DNA of 64,000 nucleotides from Marichromatium purpuratum 984 (GTDB taxonomy: Bacteria; Pseudomonadota; Gammaproteobacteria; Chromatiales; Chromatiaceae): positions 3,191,001 through 3,255,000 of the forward strand of contig NZ_CP007031.1 in the NCBI RefSeq assembly GCF_000224005.2, in the 5' to 3' direction. This document shows, one piece after another, positions 49,746-60,233 of the stretch. The notes under the pieces were generated by a model. The model was not told the origin of the DNA. It saw only the letters and a list, made by a program, of their open reading frames with translations, and searched no databases. Each line of letters begins with the position of its first letter. The first letter of the stretch is position 1. The position numbers were made by a program, and so were the translations under genes.

Positions 49746-52007
49746 CTACCGACCCGGACGCACCAGCGCGCCGAGCCCCATGGATTCGAGTTCGCCGAGC
49801 AGCAGCCGGCGCACCGAGGCGCCGTCCTCGCACTGCAGCGCCATCTGCAACACCTCGCGTGCGCGTGCACGACTGATGCTGCGGATCACCCGCTTGACCC
49901 GCAACAGACTGCCCGCGCCCATGCTCAGGCTGTGCACGCCCATGCCAAGCAGCAGGAAGATCGCCAGCGGGTCGCCGGCCATCTCGCCACAGACGCTGAC
50001 CTCGCGCCCGTGCACCCGCGCGCCGGAGACGATCTGCATCAGTGCGCGCAGCACCGCCGGGTGGAATTCGTCATACAGCTCGGCCACGTGCGGGTTGTTG
50101 CGATCGACCGCGAGCAGGTACTGGGTGAGGTCGTTGGTGCCGACCGAGAGGAAGTCGACCCGGCGCGCCAGCGAGTCGATCAGATAGACCGCCGCCGGCA
50201 CCTCGATCATCACCCCCACCGGCGGCATCCGCACCTGATAGCCCTCCTCGCGCAGCTCGTCGTGGGCGCGATGGATGAGCTGCAGCGCATCCTCCAGCTC
50301 GGTGATGGTGCTGATCATCGGCAGCAGCAGCTGCAGGTTGTCGAGCCCGACGGCGGCGCGCAGGATGGCGCGCACCTGGGCGAGGAAGATCTCGGGGTGA
50401 TCGAGGGTGATGCGCACCCCGCGCCAGCCGAGGAAGGGGTTGCCCTCCTGCATCGGGAAATAGGGCAGCGGCTTGTCGCCGCCGATGTCGAGGGTGCGGA
50501 TGGTCACCGGGCGCGGCGCGAACAGCTCCAGCACCTGACGGTAGTTGGCCATCTGCGCCGCCTCGCCGGGGAAGCTGTCACGCACCAGGAAGGGTAGCTC
50601 GGTGCGGTAGAGCCCGACCCCGGCCGACTCCTCGATGCCCAGCGGACGGCTCTCGGAGACCAGACCGGTGTTGAGATAGAGCGGCACCTGATAACCGTCG
50701 GTGGTCTCGGCCGGGAGGTGACAGAGCGCCTTGAGCTCCTTGGTAAGGGCGACGTCGTCCTCGGCCAGGCGCAGGTACTCGGTGCGCACCGCCGGCGTCG
50801 GCGAGACATAGACGCGACCGCGATAGCCGTCGACGATCATCTCGCGCCCCTCGACCCGGCTCACCGGCAGGTCGGAGACCCCCATCGCCGCCGGGATGCC
50901 CATGCTGCGGGCGAGGATGCCGACGTGCGACGAACCCGAGCCCCGCGTCGAGACGATGCCGGCGAGGCGCTCGCGCGGCACCTCGGCGATCTGCAGCGCG
51001 CTGATCTCCTCGCCGACGAGGATGGTCTGCTCGGCATGACGCAAGGGGTCGACGGTGCGGTTCTGCAGGTGCATGAGGATGCAGCGCCCGAGGTCGCGGA
51101 TGTCCGAGGCGCGCTCGCGCAGATAGGCGTCATCCATTTCGTCGAACACCCGGGTGTGATCGGCGATGGTCTCGCGCAGCGCGCCCGGCGCCCAGTTGCC
51201 GGCACGGATGCGCCCGAGGGTACCGTCGACCAGGGTGTCGCTCTCGAGCATCAGTCGCCAGGCGTCGAACAGCGCCATGTCCTCGGCGCCGAGATGGCTG
51301 TGGCTGTGGCTGGCGAAGCGGTCGAGGTCGGCCGCGACCTGATCGAGCGACTCGCGGAAGTGGTCGATCTCGCCCTCGACGTCCTCGGGGACGCGATCGG
51401 GCACGGCGTCGAGATCAGCGGGCGGGTAGACCACCACCGCCTGCCCCATGCCGACCCCCGGCGAGGCGGCCAGTCCGGGCAGGAAGCGCTGCGGGATGCC
51501 GTCGTCCTGCAGCCGCGCCAGTTCTCCACTGGTGCGGGCGAAGGTGATAGCGCCGGCGAGCTGCGAGGCCAGGGTGACGACGAAGGTGACCTCGGCATCG
51601 TCGAAGTGACGCTTGTCGCGCTGGCGCAGCACCAGCACCCCGAGCACCTTGCGGTTCTGGATGATCGGGGCGCCGAGGAAGCCGTGATAGCTGGTCTCGC
51701 CGGTGTCGGTGATGCACTGGTAGCGCGGGTGGGTGAAGGCGTCGTCGAGGTTGATCGGCTCGGCGCGCTCGCTGACCAGACCGATCAGCCCGCGGCCCAT
51801 CTCCAGGCGCACCCGACCGACCGCCGCGGCACGCAGCCCGTCGCTGGCCTGGAGCACGTGATGACGCTTGTCGAAGTCGTTGAGATAGACCGAACAGACG
51901 TCGGCCCCGACGGCCAGTTTGACCCGCTGTACGATGATCGCCAGCGCCTGTTCGAGATCCCGGGCGTTGTTGACTTCCTGGACGATGCGGCGCAGGGCTT
52001 CGAGCAT
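49746..52007 (-). CDS. ptsP: Phosphoenolpyruvate-protein phosphotransferase PtsP (EI-Ntr)
   Basis: The 753-residue protein has an N-terminal GAF domain at about 15-165, then the enzyme I layout: the N-terminal phosphohistidine domain (RGSGSSHVGILARSMGIPA, with the active His near residue 358) and a PEP-binding barrel (YRTELPFL, GVRITLDHPEIFLAQVRAIL, SVGTNDLTQYLLAVDRNN, CGEMAGDP). EI-Ntr passes phosphate from PEP to NPr, a nitrogen-responsive regulatory chain. It is encoded downstream of rppH, as in E. coli. Confidence 0.96.
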   Translation of the reverse strand: MLEALRRIVQEVNNARDLEQALAIIVQRVKLAVGADVCSVYLNDFDKRHHVLQASDGLRAAAVGRVRLEMGRGLIGLVSERAEPINLDDAFTHPRYQCITDTGETSYHGFLGAPIIQNRKVLGVLVLRQRDKRHFDDAEVTFVVTLASQLAGAITFARTSGELARLQDDGIPQRFLPGLAASPGVGMGQAVVVYPPADLDAVPDRVPEDVEGEIDHFRESLDQVAADLDRFASHSHSHLGAEDMALFDAWRLMLESDTLVDGTLGRIRAGNWAPGALRETIADHTRVFDEMDDAYLRERASDIRDLGRCILMHLQNRTVDPLRHAEQTILVGEEISALQIAEVPRERLAGIVSTRGSGSSHVGILARSMGIPAAMGVSDLPVSRVEGREMIVDGYRGRVYVSPTPAVRTEYLRLAEDDVALTKELKALCHLPAETTDGYQVPLYLNTGLVSESRPLGIEESAGVGLYRTELPFLVRDSFPGEAAQMANYRQVLELFAPRPVTIRTLDIGGDKPLPYFPMQEGNPFLGWRGVRITLDHPEIFLAQVRAILRAAVGLDNLQLLLPMISTITELEDALQLIHRAHDELREEGYQVRMPPVGVMIEVPAAVYLIDSLARRVDFLSVGTNDLTQYLLAVDRNNPHVAELYDEFHPAVLRALMQIVSGARVHGREVSVCGEMAGDPLAIFLLLGMGVHSLSMGAGSLLRVKRVIRSISRARAREVLQMALQCEDGASVRRLLLGELESMGLGALVRPGR

Positions 52008-52103
52008 AGAGGGAGCGGGACTCTAGAGAGATGGATGGATGAATGTGGGTCGGCAGAGCCGTCGGCCGGGGTTACAGAGACCTCCGGCCATGCCGCAGTC
52101 GAC

Positions 52104-52655
52104 TCAGCGGCGCCGCTGACGCAGCAGCGCGCCGCCGGCCGACTGGCGCGGTCGCTGACGCAGCTCGCGGGTCGGCGCGCCCTCGGGATAGAGCGCGGGG
52201 GCAAGCTCCTCGAGCGCCTGCAGATAGACGTGACGCTTGAAGTAGACGACCTCGCTGAGCGGCTGCCAGTAACGGACCCAGCGCCAGGCGTCGAACTCGG
52301 GCTTGTCTGAATGATCGAGGCGGAAAGCGCCCTCGTCGCAGTCGACGCGGAGCATGAACCACACCTGCTTCTGACCGATGCAGGTCGGGCCGCAGTGACG
52401 GCGGATGTAGCGCTTGGGGAGGTGGTAGCGCAACCAGCCACGGGTACTGCCGAGGATGGTGACCTGGTCGTGGTCGAGCCCGACCTCCTCCTGGAGTTCA
52501 CGGAACATCGCCTGCTCGGGGGTCTCGTCGGAGCGGATGCCGCCCTGCGGGAACTGCCAGGCGTTCTGTCCGATCCGCCGGCCCCAGAATAGACGGCGCT
52601 CCCGATTGCTCAGGATGATGCCTACGTTCGGTCTGAAGCCGTCGTGATCGATCAC
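52104..52655 (-). CDS. rppH: RNA pyrophosphohydrolase RppH
   Basis: The 183-residue Nudix enzyme has the box [23 protein letters not shown], split here as [10 protein letters not shown] and RELQEEVGL, and the flanking [18 protein letters not shown] and GQKQVWFML. RppH removes pyrophosphate from mRNA 5' ends and starts RNA decay. GTG 52655 matches the family N-terminus; an ATG at 52688 would add 11 residues. The C-terminal tail is basic. Confidence 0.95.
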   Translation of the reverse strand: MIDHDGFRPNVGIILSNRERRLFWGRRIGQNAWQFPQGGIRSDETPEQAMFRELQEEVGLDHDQVTILGSTRGWLRYHLPKRYIRRHCGPTCIGQKQVWFMLRVDCDEGAFRLDHSDKPEFDAWRWVRYWQPLSEVVYFKRHVYLQALEELAPALYPEGAPTRELRQRPRQSAGGALLRQRRR

Positions 52656-52915
52656 GTCACTCTGTCCCACTGGATCGCGCCTTCGCATTCTTCCATACCC
52701 CGTTGATAGCGGCAAGCGAAGACCCGAGTAAGCGTCTGCAAACCAAGGGCTTTCCCGTATACCGCGCACCGCCTCCCGGCACTGGCGCGGCGCGTGCTTG
52801 CAAGGATCCGGGGAATCCCGGACCATCGAGCGGCGGGCTCGCGCCCAAGGAGCGCCCCCTCTCCCGCCGCCCGCCCAACCCATCCACACCAACAGCCATC
52901 AGGATTCACCGCCCG

Positions 52916-53572
52916 ATGCCACTAGCGATCTTCGATCTCGACAACACCCTGCTCGCCGGGGACTCCGATCACCTCTGGGGCGAGTACCTGGTCTCCCAGG
53001 GCATCGTCGACGGCGAGCACTACGCCCGTGAGAATACCCGCTTCTACCACGACTACCGCAACGGCACGCTCGACATCGACGCCTTCCTGCGCTTCACGCT
53101 GCGGCCCTTGAGCGAGCTGCCGCGCGAACGCCTCGAGGCGCTGCGCGCCGACTTCCTCGAGACCTGCATCGCCCCGATCATGCTCGAGCAGGCGCATGCG
53201 TTGATCGCGCGTCACCGCGACGCCGGCGACACCCCAATGATCATCACCGCCACCAACGCCTTCATCACCGCGCCGATCGCCGCGCGCTTCGACATCCCGC
53301 ACCTGCTCGCCACCCTGCCGGCCGAGCGTGACGGGCGCTATACCGGCGAGGTCGAGGGCACCCCGACCTTTCGCGAGGGCAAGGTCGAGCGACTCGCCGC
53401 CTGGCTCGCCGAGCACGACCGCGACCTCGCCGGCAGCCACTTCTACAGCGACTCGCACAACGACCTGCCGCTGCTCGAGCGGGTCGCGCACCCGGTCGCG
53501 GTCGATCCCGACCCGCAACTGCGCGCCACCGCCGAGGCCCGCGGCTGGCCGGTGATCTCGCTGCGCGCCTGA
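52916..53572 (+). CDS. HAD-IB family phosphatase
   Basis: The 218-residue enzyme has HAD motif I FDLDNTLLAGDSD, motif II MIITATNAF, a Lys in the FREGKVERL segment, and motif III YSDSHNDLPLLE. This SerB-like subgroup includes phosphoserine and phosphatidylglycerophosphate-type phosphatases; substrate is not fixed by sequence. It starts at ATG 52916 and is 117 bases from the acyltransferase genes, so a lipid-phosphate substrate is possible but unproven. Confidence 0.88.
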   Translation: MPLAIFDLDNTLLAGDSDHLWGEYLVSQGIVDGEHYARENTRFYHDYRNGTLDIDAFLRFTLRPLSELPRERLEALRADFLETCIAPIMLEQAHALIARHRDAGDTPMIITATNAFITAPIAARFDIPHLLATLPAERDGRYTGEVEGTPTFREGKVERLAAWLAEHDRDLAGSHFYSDSHNDLPLLERVAHPVAVDPDPQLRATAEARGWPVISLRA

Positions 53573-53689
53573 TCCCCCGACGTCGTCCGGCGGTCTTCAT
53601 GCTGGCGTCATCTCACCCACACCGCCCCGCAACAGTCGCGACCTACCATCAGCCTCTCAGTCAATCAGGGAAACAGCAGAGGGTCTGCA

Positions 53690-54457
53690 ATGGTCGCATC
53701 CGCGTCTGCGTCGGTCGTCAAGCGCACCGAACGTCTCTACGTCGAACTGGCCTCGTCCACGCAAGAAGTCCGCGAGGCCCTGGCCCTGCGTCATCGGGTG
53801 TTCGCCGGCGAGATGGGGGCGACGCTCGACAGCCTCACCCCGGGGCTCGACGAGGATGCCTTCGATGCCTATTGCCAGCATCTGCTGGTCCGCGAGGGGC
53901 GCAGCGGACGCATCATCGGCTGCACCCGACTGTTGCTCGACAACCAGGCGGCCCGGCTCGGACGTTTCTACTCCGAGGGCGAGTTCCGACTCGATGCGGT
54001 ACTGGCGCTGCCCGGGCGCAAGCTCGAGATCGGGCGTACCTGCATCGACCCGGCCTATCGCCAGGGTCCGGCGATCGCGGTGTTGTGGTCGGGACTGGCC
54101 GGCTTCATCCATCTCCATGGGGTGGACTATCTGTTCGGCTGCGCCAGCGTGCCGCTCGGCGAGCACGACCTGCAGGCGGCGGCGATCATGAACCGGCTGC
54201 GCCGCCAGGCGCTGGCGCCGGAGACGCTGCGAGTCACCCCGCGCGCGCCGCTGCACACCGAACACGCCTCGGACGACAACCTCGACGCCCCGCTGCCGGC
54301 GCTGCTGCGCGCCTATGTCAGGCTCGGCGCCAAGGCATGCGGCGAACCCTGCCGCGACCCCGACTTCGGCGTCGCGGACGTACTGATGCTGCTCAATGTC
54401 GATGAACTCAACCCAAGCTACTCCAGACACTTCCTCGAACGCGCCGCGCAATCCTGA
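53690..54457 (+). CDS. olsB: Ornithine lipid N-acyltransferase OlsB-like
   Basis: The 255-residue protein belongs to the GNAT-type OlsB/hemolysin-like family: ALRHRVFAGEMGA, LEIGRTCIDPAYRQGPAIAVLWSGL and GCASVPLGEHD are typical. OlsB makes lyso-ornithine lipid from 3-hydroxyacyl-ACP and ornithine. It overlaps a PlsC-type acyltransferase gene, the usual OlsA partner, which supports the name. Confidence 0.8.
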   Translation: MVASASASVVKRTERLYVELASSTQEVREALALRHRVFAGEMGATLDSLTPGLDEDAFDAYCQHLLVREGRSGRIIGCTRLLLDNQAARLGRFYSEGEFRLDAVLALPGRKLEIGRTCIDPAYRQGPAIAVLWSGLAGFIHLHGVDYLFGCASVPLGEHDLQAAAIMNRLRRQALAPETLRVTPRAPLHTEHASDDNLDAPLPALLRAYVRLGAKACGEPCRDPDFGVADVLMLLNVDELNPSYSRHFLERAAQS

Positions 54458-55220
54458 ACGGGCCGGCGTGCTGACGACCGGCTGGCGCCTGCTGCGCCTG
54501 GTCGAGCACCTGCTCACCGGAACCATGATCGGTCTTTGGATCCATCTACTCGATCGCCTCGGCCACCCACCGGCCTGGACCGCGCGCGCGGTGCGTTGGT
54601 GGAACCGGCGACTGTGCCGGGTGCTCGGCCTGACCCTGGAGGTCAGCGGCCGGGTGGCACCGGGCGCGCTGGTGGTCGCCAACCATGTCTCCTGGCTCGA
54701 CGTACCGGTGCTCGGCGCCCAAGGCGAACTGGGTTTCCTGTCGAAGTCCGAGGTGCGGCGCTGGCCGTTGATCGGCTGGCTGGCGCACCTCGCCGGCACC
54801 CATTTCATCGTCCGTGGCGCCCACCAGACCGAACAGGTGATGCAAGGCATCGCCGATGACCTGCGCGGCGGGCGCGCGGTGGTGATCTTCCCCGAGGGCA
54901 CCACCAGCGACGGCCAGGGACTGCGCCGCTTCCACCCGCGGCTGTTCGCCCTCGCCCAGATCCCCGGCACCCGGGTCCAACCGGTAGCCATCCGCTACCA
55001 GTACGCCGATCATCCAGCGCCGGAACGGGCCGCCGCCTATACCGACGACGACAACCTGGTCCTCAGCCTGCTGCGCATCGTGCGTCACCCGGCGCTGCGG
55101 GTCAGGATCGAGTGTCTGGCGCCACTGGCGCCGGCGCCGAGCGCAAGACGTCACGAACTGGCCGCGCAGACCCGCACGGCCATCGCCCGATCACTGGACC
55201 TGCAGCCCGAAGCCGCCTGA
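54396..55220 (+). CDS. olsA: 1-acyl-glycerol-3-phosphate acyltransferase family, OlsA-like
   Basis: The 274-residue PlsC-fold protein has the motifs NHVSWLD and FPEGTTSDG and one N-terminal hydrophobic segment. It would add the second acyl chain to lyso-ornithine lipid (OlsA) or to lysophosphatidic acid. Pairing with olsB favours OlsA. The ATG at 54396 overlaps olsB by 62 bases; a second ATG is two codons later. Confidence 0.8.
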   Translation: MSMNSTQATPDTSSNAPRNPERAGVLTTGWRLLRLVEHLLTGTMIGLWIHLLDRLGHPPAWTARAVRWWNRRLCRVLGLTLEVSGRVAPGALVVANHVSWLDVPVLGAQGELGFLSKSEVRRWPLIGWLAHLAGTHFIVRGAHQTEQVMQGIADDLRGGRAVVIFPEGTTSDGQGLRRFHPRLFALAQIPGTRVQPVAIRYQYADHPAPERAAAYTDDDNLVLSLLRIVRHPALRVRIECLAPLAPAPSARRHELAAQTRTAIARSLDLQPEAA

Positions 55221-55223
55221 GCC

Positions 55224-56392
<1,169 letters not shown>

Positions 56393-56417
<25 letters not shown>

Positions 56418-56920
56418 ACGACCTGGAGTCGACGCTCTGCCGAGCCTGCAGCCGCCCGAGCCGGCGGCAGTGGATCCAGCGCAGCTTCGCCCTGATCAGC
56501 CGGCTCGGCGACGGCATCTTCTGGTACAGCCTGATCGCGCTGCTGCCACTAACCCACGGCGCCTACGGGCTGCAGACCAGTCTGCACATGCTGCTCACCG
56601 GCGGGGTGGCGCTGGCGCTCTACAAGTCGCTCAAGCGCTTCACCCGCCGCGAGCGGCCCTGTAACCACGCCAGCGACATCGTCGCCCTGGTGCCGCCACT
56701 CGACCGCTACAGCTTCCCCTCGGGGCACACCCTGCACGCGGTGGTCTTCACCATGGTGGCGACCCACTACTTCCCTCAACTTGCCTGGATCCTGGTGCCC
56801 TTCACCCTGCTGGTGGCCGGCTCGCGGGTGATTCTCGGACTGCACTACCCGAGCGACGTGCTGGTGGCCACCGGCATCGGCCTGCTGCTCGCCGACACCA
56901 GCCTGGCACTGCTCGACTAG
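56393..56920 (+). CDS. PAP2-family phosphatase
   Basis: The 175-residue membrane protein has all three PAP2 motifs: KRFTRRERP, PSGHTLHA and SRVILGLHYPSD. It has about five hydrophobic segments. Likely substrates are phosphatidic acid, PGP or undecaprenyl pyrophosphate. It has a GGAG ribosome site and overlaps the glycosyltransferase by 25 bases; a longer in-frame start was rejected. If it dephosphorylates phosphatidic acid, it would supply diacylglycerol to its neighbour. Confidence 0.85.
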
Positions 56921-56940
56921 CCATCCCGCAGAACGCAAAA

Positions 56941-56970
56941 CAGGACGCCGGGCTTGTGCCCGGCGTCCTG
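56941..56970 (-). terminator. Terminator between PAP2 and sulfur globule genes
   Basis: A perfect 13-base stem (CAGGACGCCGGGC with GCCCGGCGTCCTG) closes on a 4-base loop. On the minus strand it is followed by TTTT, making it a good intrinsic terminator for the sulfur globule gene. On the plus strand the T-tract is absent. Confidence 0.8.
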
Positions 56971-57009
56971 TCGCACGCCCCACGAAGGGGCAATCAGGCT
57001 TGGCCTTGC

Positions 57010-57396
57010 TTACTTCGAGGCGGGCTGAGCCGGCTGCGCAGGCTGAGCCGGAGCTGCCGGAACCGGGGCGCCATAGGGCGCACCGTAGGGCGCGGCGTAA
57101 GGACCACCGTAGTAGGGCGCGCCATAGCCGTAGTAGGGGTAGCCGCCGTAGTAGGGGTTGTCGTAGCCATAGCCGTAACCACGACCGTAGCCGCGACCGC
57201 GACCGTAACCGCGACCACCGCCGCTCATGTTCATGTTGAAGTCGCCCCAACCGTCTCCGAACATGTCGTTGAACATGTCGCCGAAGCCGGAACCATAGCC
57301 CGGGCCGTAACCACCGCCCGGCCCCCACCAGGCAGAAGCGGAAGCGGAGGCACCCAGGAGGGCAGCGACTGCAGCGGCGGTAGCAAGCTTTTTCAT
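57010..57396 (-). CDS. Sulfur globule protein (Sgp family)
   Basis: The 128-residue precursor has a cleavable signal peptide of about 22 residues (ending ASASA before WWGPGG). The mature part consists of Gly/Tyr/Trp-rich repeats ([27 protein letters not shown]) and ends in Pro/Ala/Gln repeats (AQPAQPAQP). This is the composition of the sulfur globule envelope proteins of purple sulfur bacteria, which coat periplasmic sulfur stores. It is single-gene, with a GGAGAG ribosome site, its own promoter and terminator. Which of the A. vinosum SgpA, SgpB or SgpC it matches cannot be decided here. Confidence 0.85.
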   Translation of the reverse strand: MKKLATAAAVAALLGASASASAWWGPGGGYGPGYGSGFGDMFNDMFGDGWGDFNMNMSGGGRGYGRGRGYGRGYGYGYDNPYYGGYPYYGYGAPYYGGPYAAPYGAPYGAPVPAAPAQPAQPAQPASK

Positions 57397-57438
57397 TGAT
57401 CTCTCCGGTCGTTGGAATTCGATCTGATGGCAAACCCG

Positions 57439-57456
57439 GTCGCCGCAAGCGGCGAC
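57439..57456 (-). promoter_or_regulatory. 5' leader hairpin of the sulfur globule gene
   Basis: GTCGCCG and CGGCGAC pair around CAAG in the minus-strand leader, close to the predicted 5' end. Such a stem near the 5' end could stabilise an abundant mRNA; this is an inference. Confidence 0.5.
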
Positions 57457-57466
57457 GACGGAATGG

Positions 57467-57472
57467 ATTATA
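57467..57472 (-). promoter_or_regulatory. -10 element of the sulfur globule promoter
   Basis: A perfect TATAAT on the minus strand sits 70 bases ahead of the start codon, in a markedly AT-rich stretch (57466-57500). TTTCCA at 18 bp spacing is a 4/6 -35 match. AT-rich DNA upstream suggests a strong promoter. Confidence 0.65.
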
Positions 57473-57496
57473 TTAGAAAATAATTAAATATGGAAA

Positions 57497-58402
57497 TTAT
57501 TTCCTCTCAGTCTCCCGCAACCGCCGCGCGACCGCGCTGAGATCTTCCCAGGACTTGGCCTTCTGCGCCGGCGAGCGCAGCAGATAGGCGGGATGATAAG
57601 TCACCCGCAGCGGAATGCGCGCATCGCCGACCTCGAACCAGCGCCCCCGCAGCCGACCCACGCTGACATCGGTATTGAGCAGGTGTTGGGCCGAGATCCG
57701 CCCCAGCGAGAGGATCAGGGTCGGCTCGATGAGCGCGATCTGACGTTGCAGATAGCCCTCACAGCGGGCCATCTCCTCGGGGTGCGGGTCACGGTTGCCG
57801 GGCGGGCGACACTTGAGCACATTGGCGATGAAGACCTCCTCGCGCGCCAGCCCGATCGCCGCGAGCATGCGCGTGAGCAGCTGACCGGCGCGTCCGACGA
57901 ACGGCTCGCCCTGACGATCCTCGTCGGCGCCCGGGGCCTCGCCGATCAGCATCAGCCGGGCATTGCGCGCGCCGCTGCCGAAGACGCTGTGCTGTCGGGT
58001 CTCGTGCAGCGCACAGCCACGACAGCCGTGCACCGCGCGCGCCAGCTGCTCCCAATCCATCGTGGCGACCGCCGGGACCGCGGCGGATGCAGCGGGCGCG
58101 AACAGATCATCGGCCGGCGGCTCGGGCGCGGGCGCGCGCGGCGCCACCGTGCGCTCGGTGAAGGGCGCCGGCTCGGACGAGGACGGTGCGCAGGGCGGCG
58201 GCATCGGTACCGGCGGCGGCTCGGGGGCACGCGGCGCGGGTCGGGGCCGTGCCGGCTCGAGGGTCGCGGGCGGCGCCTGTGGCGGGACCGCCGGCGGCAT
58301 CTCGAGCGGCGACGCCGCGGCGCCATCGTGCTCGTCCGTGCGCGGCTGCCAGGCATGCACCCCCATCCGCGCCAGATAGCTCAGACGACGTTGCTCGTCC
58401 AT
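57497..58402 (-). CDS. Uracil-DNA glycosylase, family 4-like
   Basis: The 301-residue protein has an N-terminal Pro-rich linker (about 30-105) and a C-terminal glycosylase domain with GCRGCALHETR, GEAPGADEDRQGEPFVGRAGQLL (split as GEAPGADEDRQ and GEPFVGRAG), CRPPGNRDP and VTYHPAYLLR. The spaced cysteines fit the 4Fe-4S cluster of family 4 enzymes. It removes uracil from DNA. The gene ends in the sulfur globule promoter and lies 6 bases from leuA. Confidence 0.88.
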   Translation of the reverse strand: MDEQRRLSYLARMGVHAWQPRTDEHDGAAASPLEMPPAVPPQAPPATLEPARPRPAPRAPEPPPVPMPPPCAPSSSEPAPFTERTVAPRAPAPEPPADDLFAPAASAAVPAVATMDWEQLARAVHGCRGCALHETRQHSVFGSGARNARLMLIGEAPGADEDRQGEPFVGRAGQLLTRMLAAIGLAREEVFIANVLKCRPPGNRDPHPEEMARCEGYLQRQIALIEPTLILSLGRISAQHLLNTDVSVGRLRGRWFEVGDARIPLRVTYHPAYLLRSPAQKAKSWEDLSAVARRLRETERK

Positions 58403-58408
58403 CCCGAC

Positions 58409-59959
58409 TCAGACGTCCGCGCCCTGCGGGTGGGCGCGGTGGCTGCCGTGCAGCACCTTGTTGCAGGCGTTGACATAGGCCTTGGCCGAGGCGATGACGA
58501 TATCGATGTCGGCGCCCTGTCCGTTGACCACGCGCCCGCCCTTCTCCAGCCGCACCGTCACCTCGCCCTGGGCGTCGGTGCCGCTGGTGATGGCGTTGAC
58601 CGAGTAGAGCTTGAGCTCGGCGCCGCTCTCGACCACCGACTCGATGGCGCGGAAGGCGGCGTCGACCGGACCGCTGCCGCTCGCCGCCGCGCTGCGCTCA
58701 ACGCCGTCGATGGCGAGCACCAGCTCGGCGTTCGGGGTCTCGCCGGTCTCCGAGCACACCCGCAGCGAGACCAGCTTGACGCGCTCGTTGGCGGCATCGA
58801 GGTTGGCGTCGGTGACCAACGCCTGCAGGTCCTCGTCGAAGATCTCGTGCTTCTTGTCGGCGAGGTCCTTGAAGCGGGCAAAGGCGGCGTTGAGTTCCTC
58901 CTCGGAGGCGAACTCGATGCCGAGGTCGTGGAGCCGGCTGCGGAAGGCGCTGCGCCCCGAGTGCTTGCCCAGCACCATGCGGTTCTCGCTCCAGCCGACG
59001 TCCTGGGCGCGCATGATCTCGTAGGTCTCGCGGTTCTTCAGCACGCCGTCCTGGTGGATGCCCGACTCGTGGGCGAAGGCGTTGGCGCCGACCACCGCCT
59101 TGTTGGGCTGGACGGTGAAGCCGGTGATGCCCGAGACCAGGCGCGAGCAGGTGACGATCTGGGTGGTGTCGAGCCGGGTGTCGCAGTCGAAGAGGTCCTG
59201 ACGGGTGCGCACCGCCATCGCAATCTCCTCGAGCGCAGCGTTGCCGGCACGCTCGCCGAGCCCGTTGATGGTGCACTCGACCTGACGCGCGCCGTTGCGC
59301 ACTGCCGCCAGGGAGTTGGCCACCGCCAGCCCGAGGTCGTTGTGACAGTGCACCGAGAGCACCGCGCGATCGGCATTGGGCACGCGTTCGCGCAGCGCCG
59401 CAATCACCGCGCCGAACTGATCGGGGATGTTGTAGCCGACGGTGTCGGGGATGTTCACCGTGGTCGCCCCGGCCTCGATCACCGCCTCGGTGATGCGACA
59501 GAGGAAGTCGATCTCCGAGCGCCCGGCGTCCTCGGCGGAGAACTCGACGTCGTCGGTGTAGCGTCGCGCCCGCCGCACCGCTGCCACCGCCTGCTCGATC
59601 ACCTGCTCGGGCTGCATCCGCAGCTTCTTCTCCATGTGGATCGGCGAGGTGGCGATGAAGGTGTGGATACGCCCGGCGTTGGCCTTGGCCAGCGCCTCGC
59701 CGGCGCGGTCGATGTCCTTGTCGAGCGCCCGCGCCAGACCGCAGACACGGCTGTCCTTGATCTGCTCGGCGACCGCCGCGACGGCCTCGAAGTCGCCGGG
59801 GCTGGCGATCGGGAAACCGGCCTCGATGACGTCCACGCGCAGTCGTTCCAGGGCCTTGGCGATGCGCACCTTCTCGTCGCGCGTCATCGAGGCCCCGGGG
59901 CTCTGCTCGCCGTCACGCAGAGTGGTGTCGAAGATGATCAAGTGGTCTTTGTCGCTCAT
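58409..59959 (-). CDS. leuA: 2-isopropylmalate synthase LeuA
   Basis: The 516-residue enzyme has the acyl-CoA-condensing domain with [32 protein letters not shown] and [12 protein letters not shown], and a C-terminal leucine-binding regulatory domain. It makes 2-isopropylmalate, the first committed step to leucine, and is probably feedback-inhibited. No other leu genes are in the window. Confidence 0.97.
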   Translation of the reverse strand: MSDKDHLIIFDTTLRDGEQSPGASMTRDEKVRIAKALERLRVDVIEAGFPIASPGDFEAVAAVAEQIKDSRVCGLARALDKDIDRAGEALAKANAGRIHTFIATSPIHMEKKLRMQPEQVIEQAVAAVRRARRYTDDVEFSAEDAGRSEIDFLCRITEAVIEAGATTVNIPDTVGYNIPDQFGAVIAALRERVPNADRAVLSVHCHNDLGLAVANSLAAVRNGARQVECTINGLGERAGNAALEEIAMAVRTRQDLFDCDTRLDTTQIVTCSRLVSGITGFTVQPNKAVVGANAFAHESGIHQDGVLKNRETYEIMRAQDVGWSENRMVLGKHSGRSAFRSRLHDLGIEFASEEELNAAFARFKDLADKKHEIFDEDLQALVTDANLDAANERVKLVSLRVCSETGETPNAELVLAIDGVERSAAASGSGPVDAAFRAIESVVESGAELKLYSVNAITSGTDAQGEVTVRLEKGGRVVNGQGADIDIVIASAKAYVNACNKVLHGSHRAHPQGADV

Positions 59960-60233
59960 GGCTCTTCTCTCGCTACGCCTGGAGGCCCTGCCAGGCCGAT
60001 ACTGATGGCTGTGATGGGGCCGCGTGCCCCGCCGTCGTCCACCACGGGACGACGCCCCGGCCCGCTCAGCGGGCGGAGCGGGCTGCGGACCTGGGACGGG
60101 ATGGGGAGACAGGTCGACGCGGCGCGTCTCCGCATCTTCGCAGCCTCACCCCGTGCTGTCACTGGGTTGTCGACGGTGATGCTGGTAAATTTGCCGGAGA
60201 CGTCGACGAGACGCCACCGAGCGGTCCACGATC
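59960..60233. other. Divergent spacer between leuA and the AAA ATPase gene
   Basis: The spacer has two GC-rich inverted repeats: CGTCGTCC/GGACGACG (60033-60054) and GCCCGC/GCGGGC (60060-60074). I see no gene, and no leader peptide with a run of Leu codons. Promoters were not resolved. Confidence 0.4.

Noticed and set aside
59956-60162. A 68-codon minus-strand frame as a leuA leader peptide
   Set aside because: It has no run of Leu codons and runs into the leuA start without a clear ribosome site.
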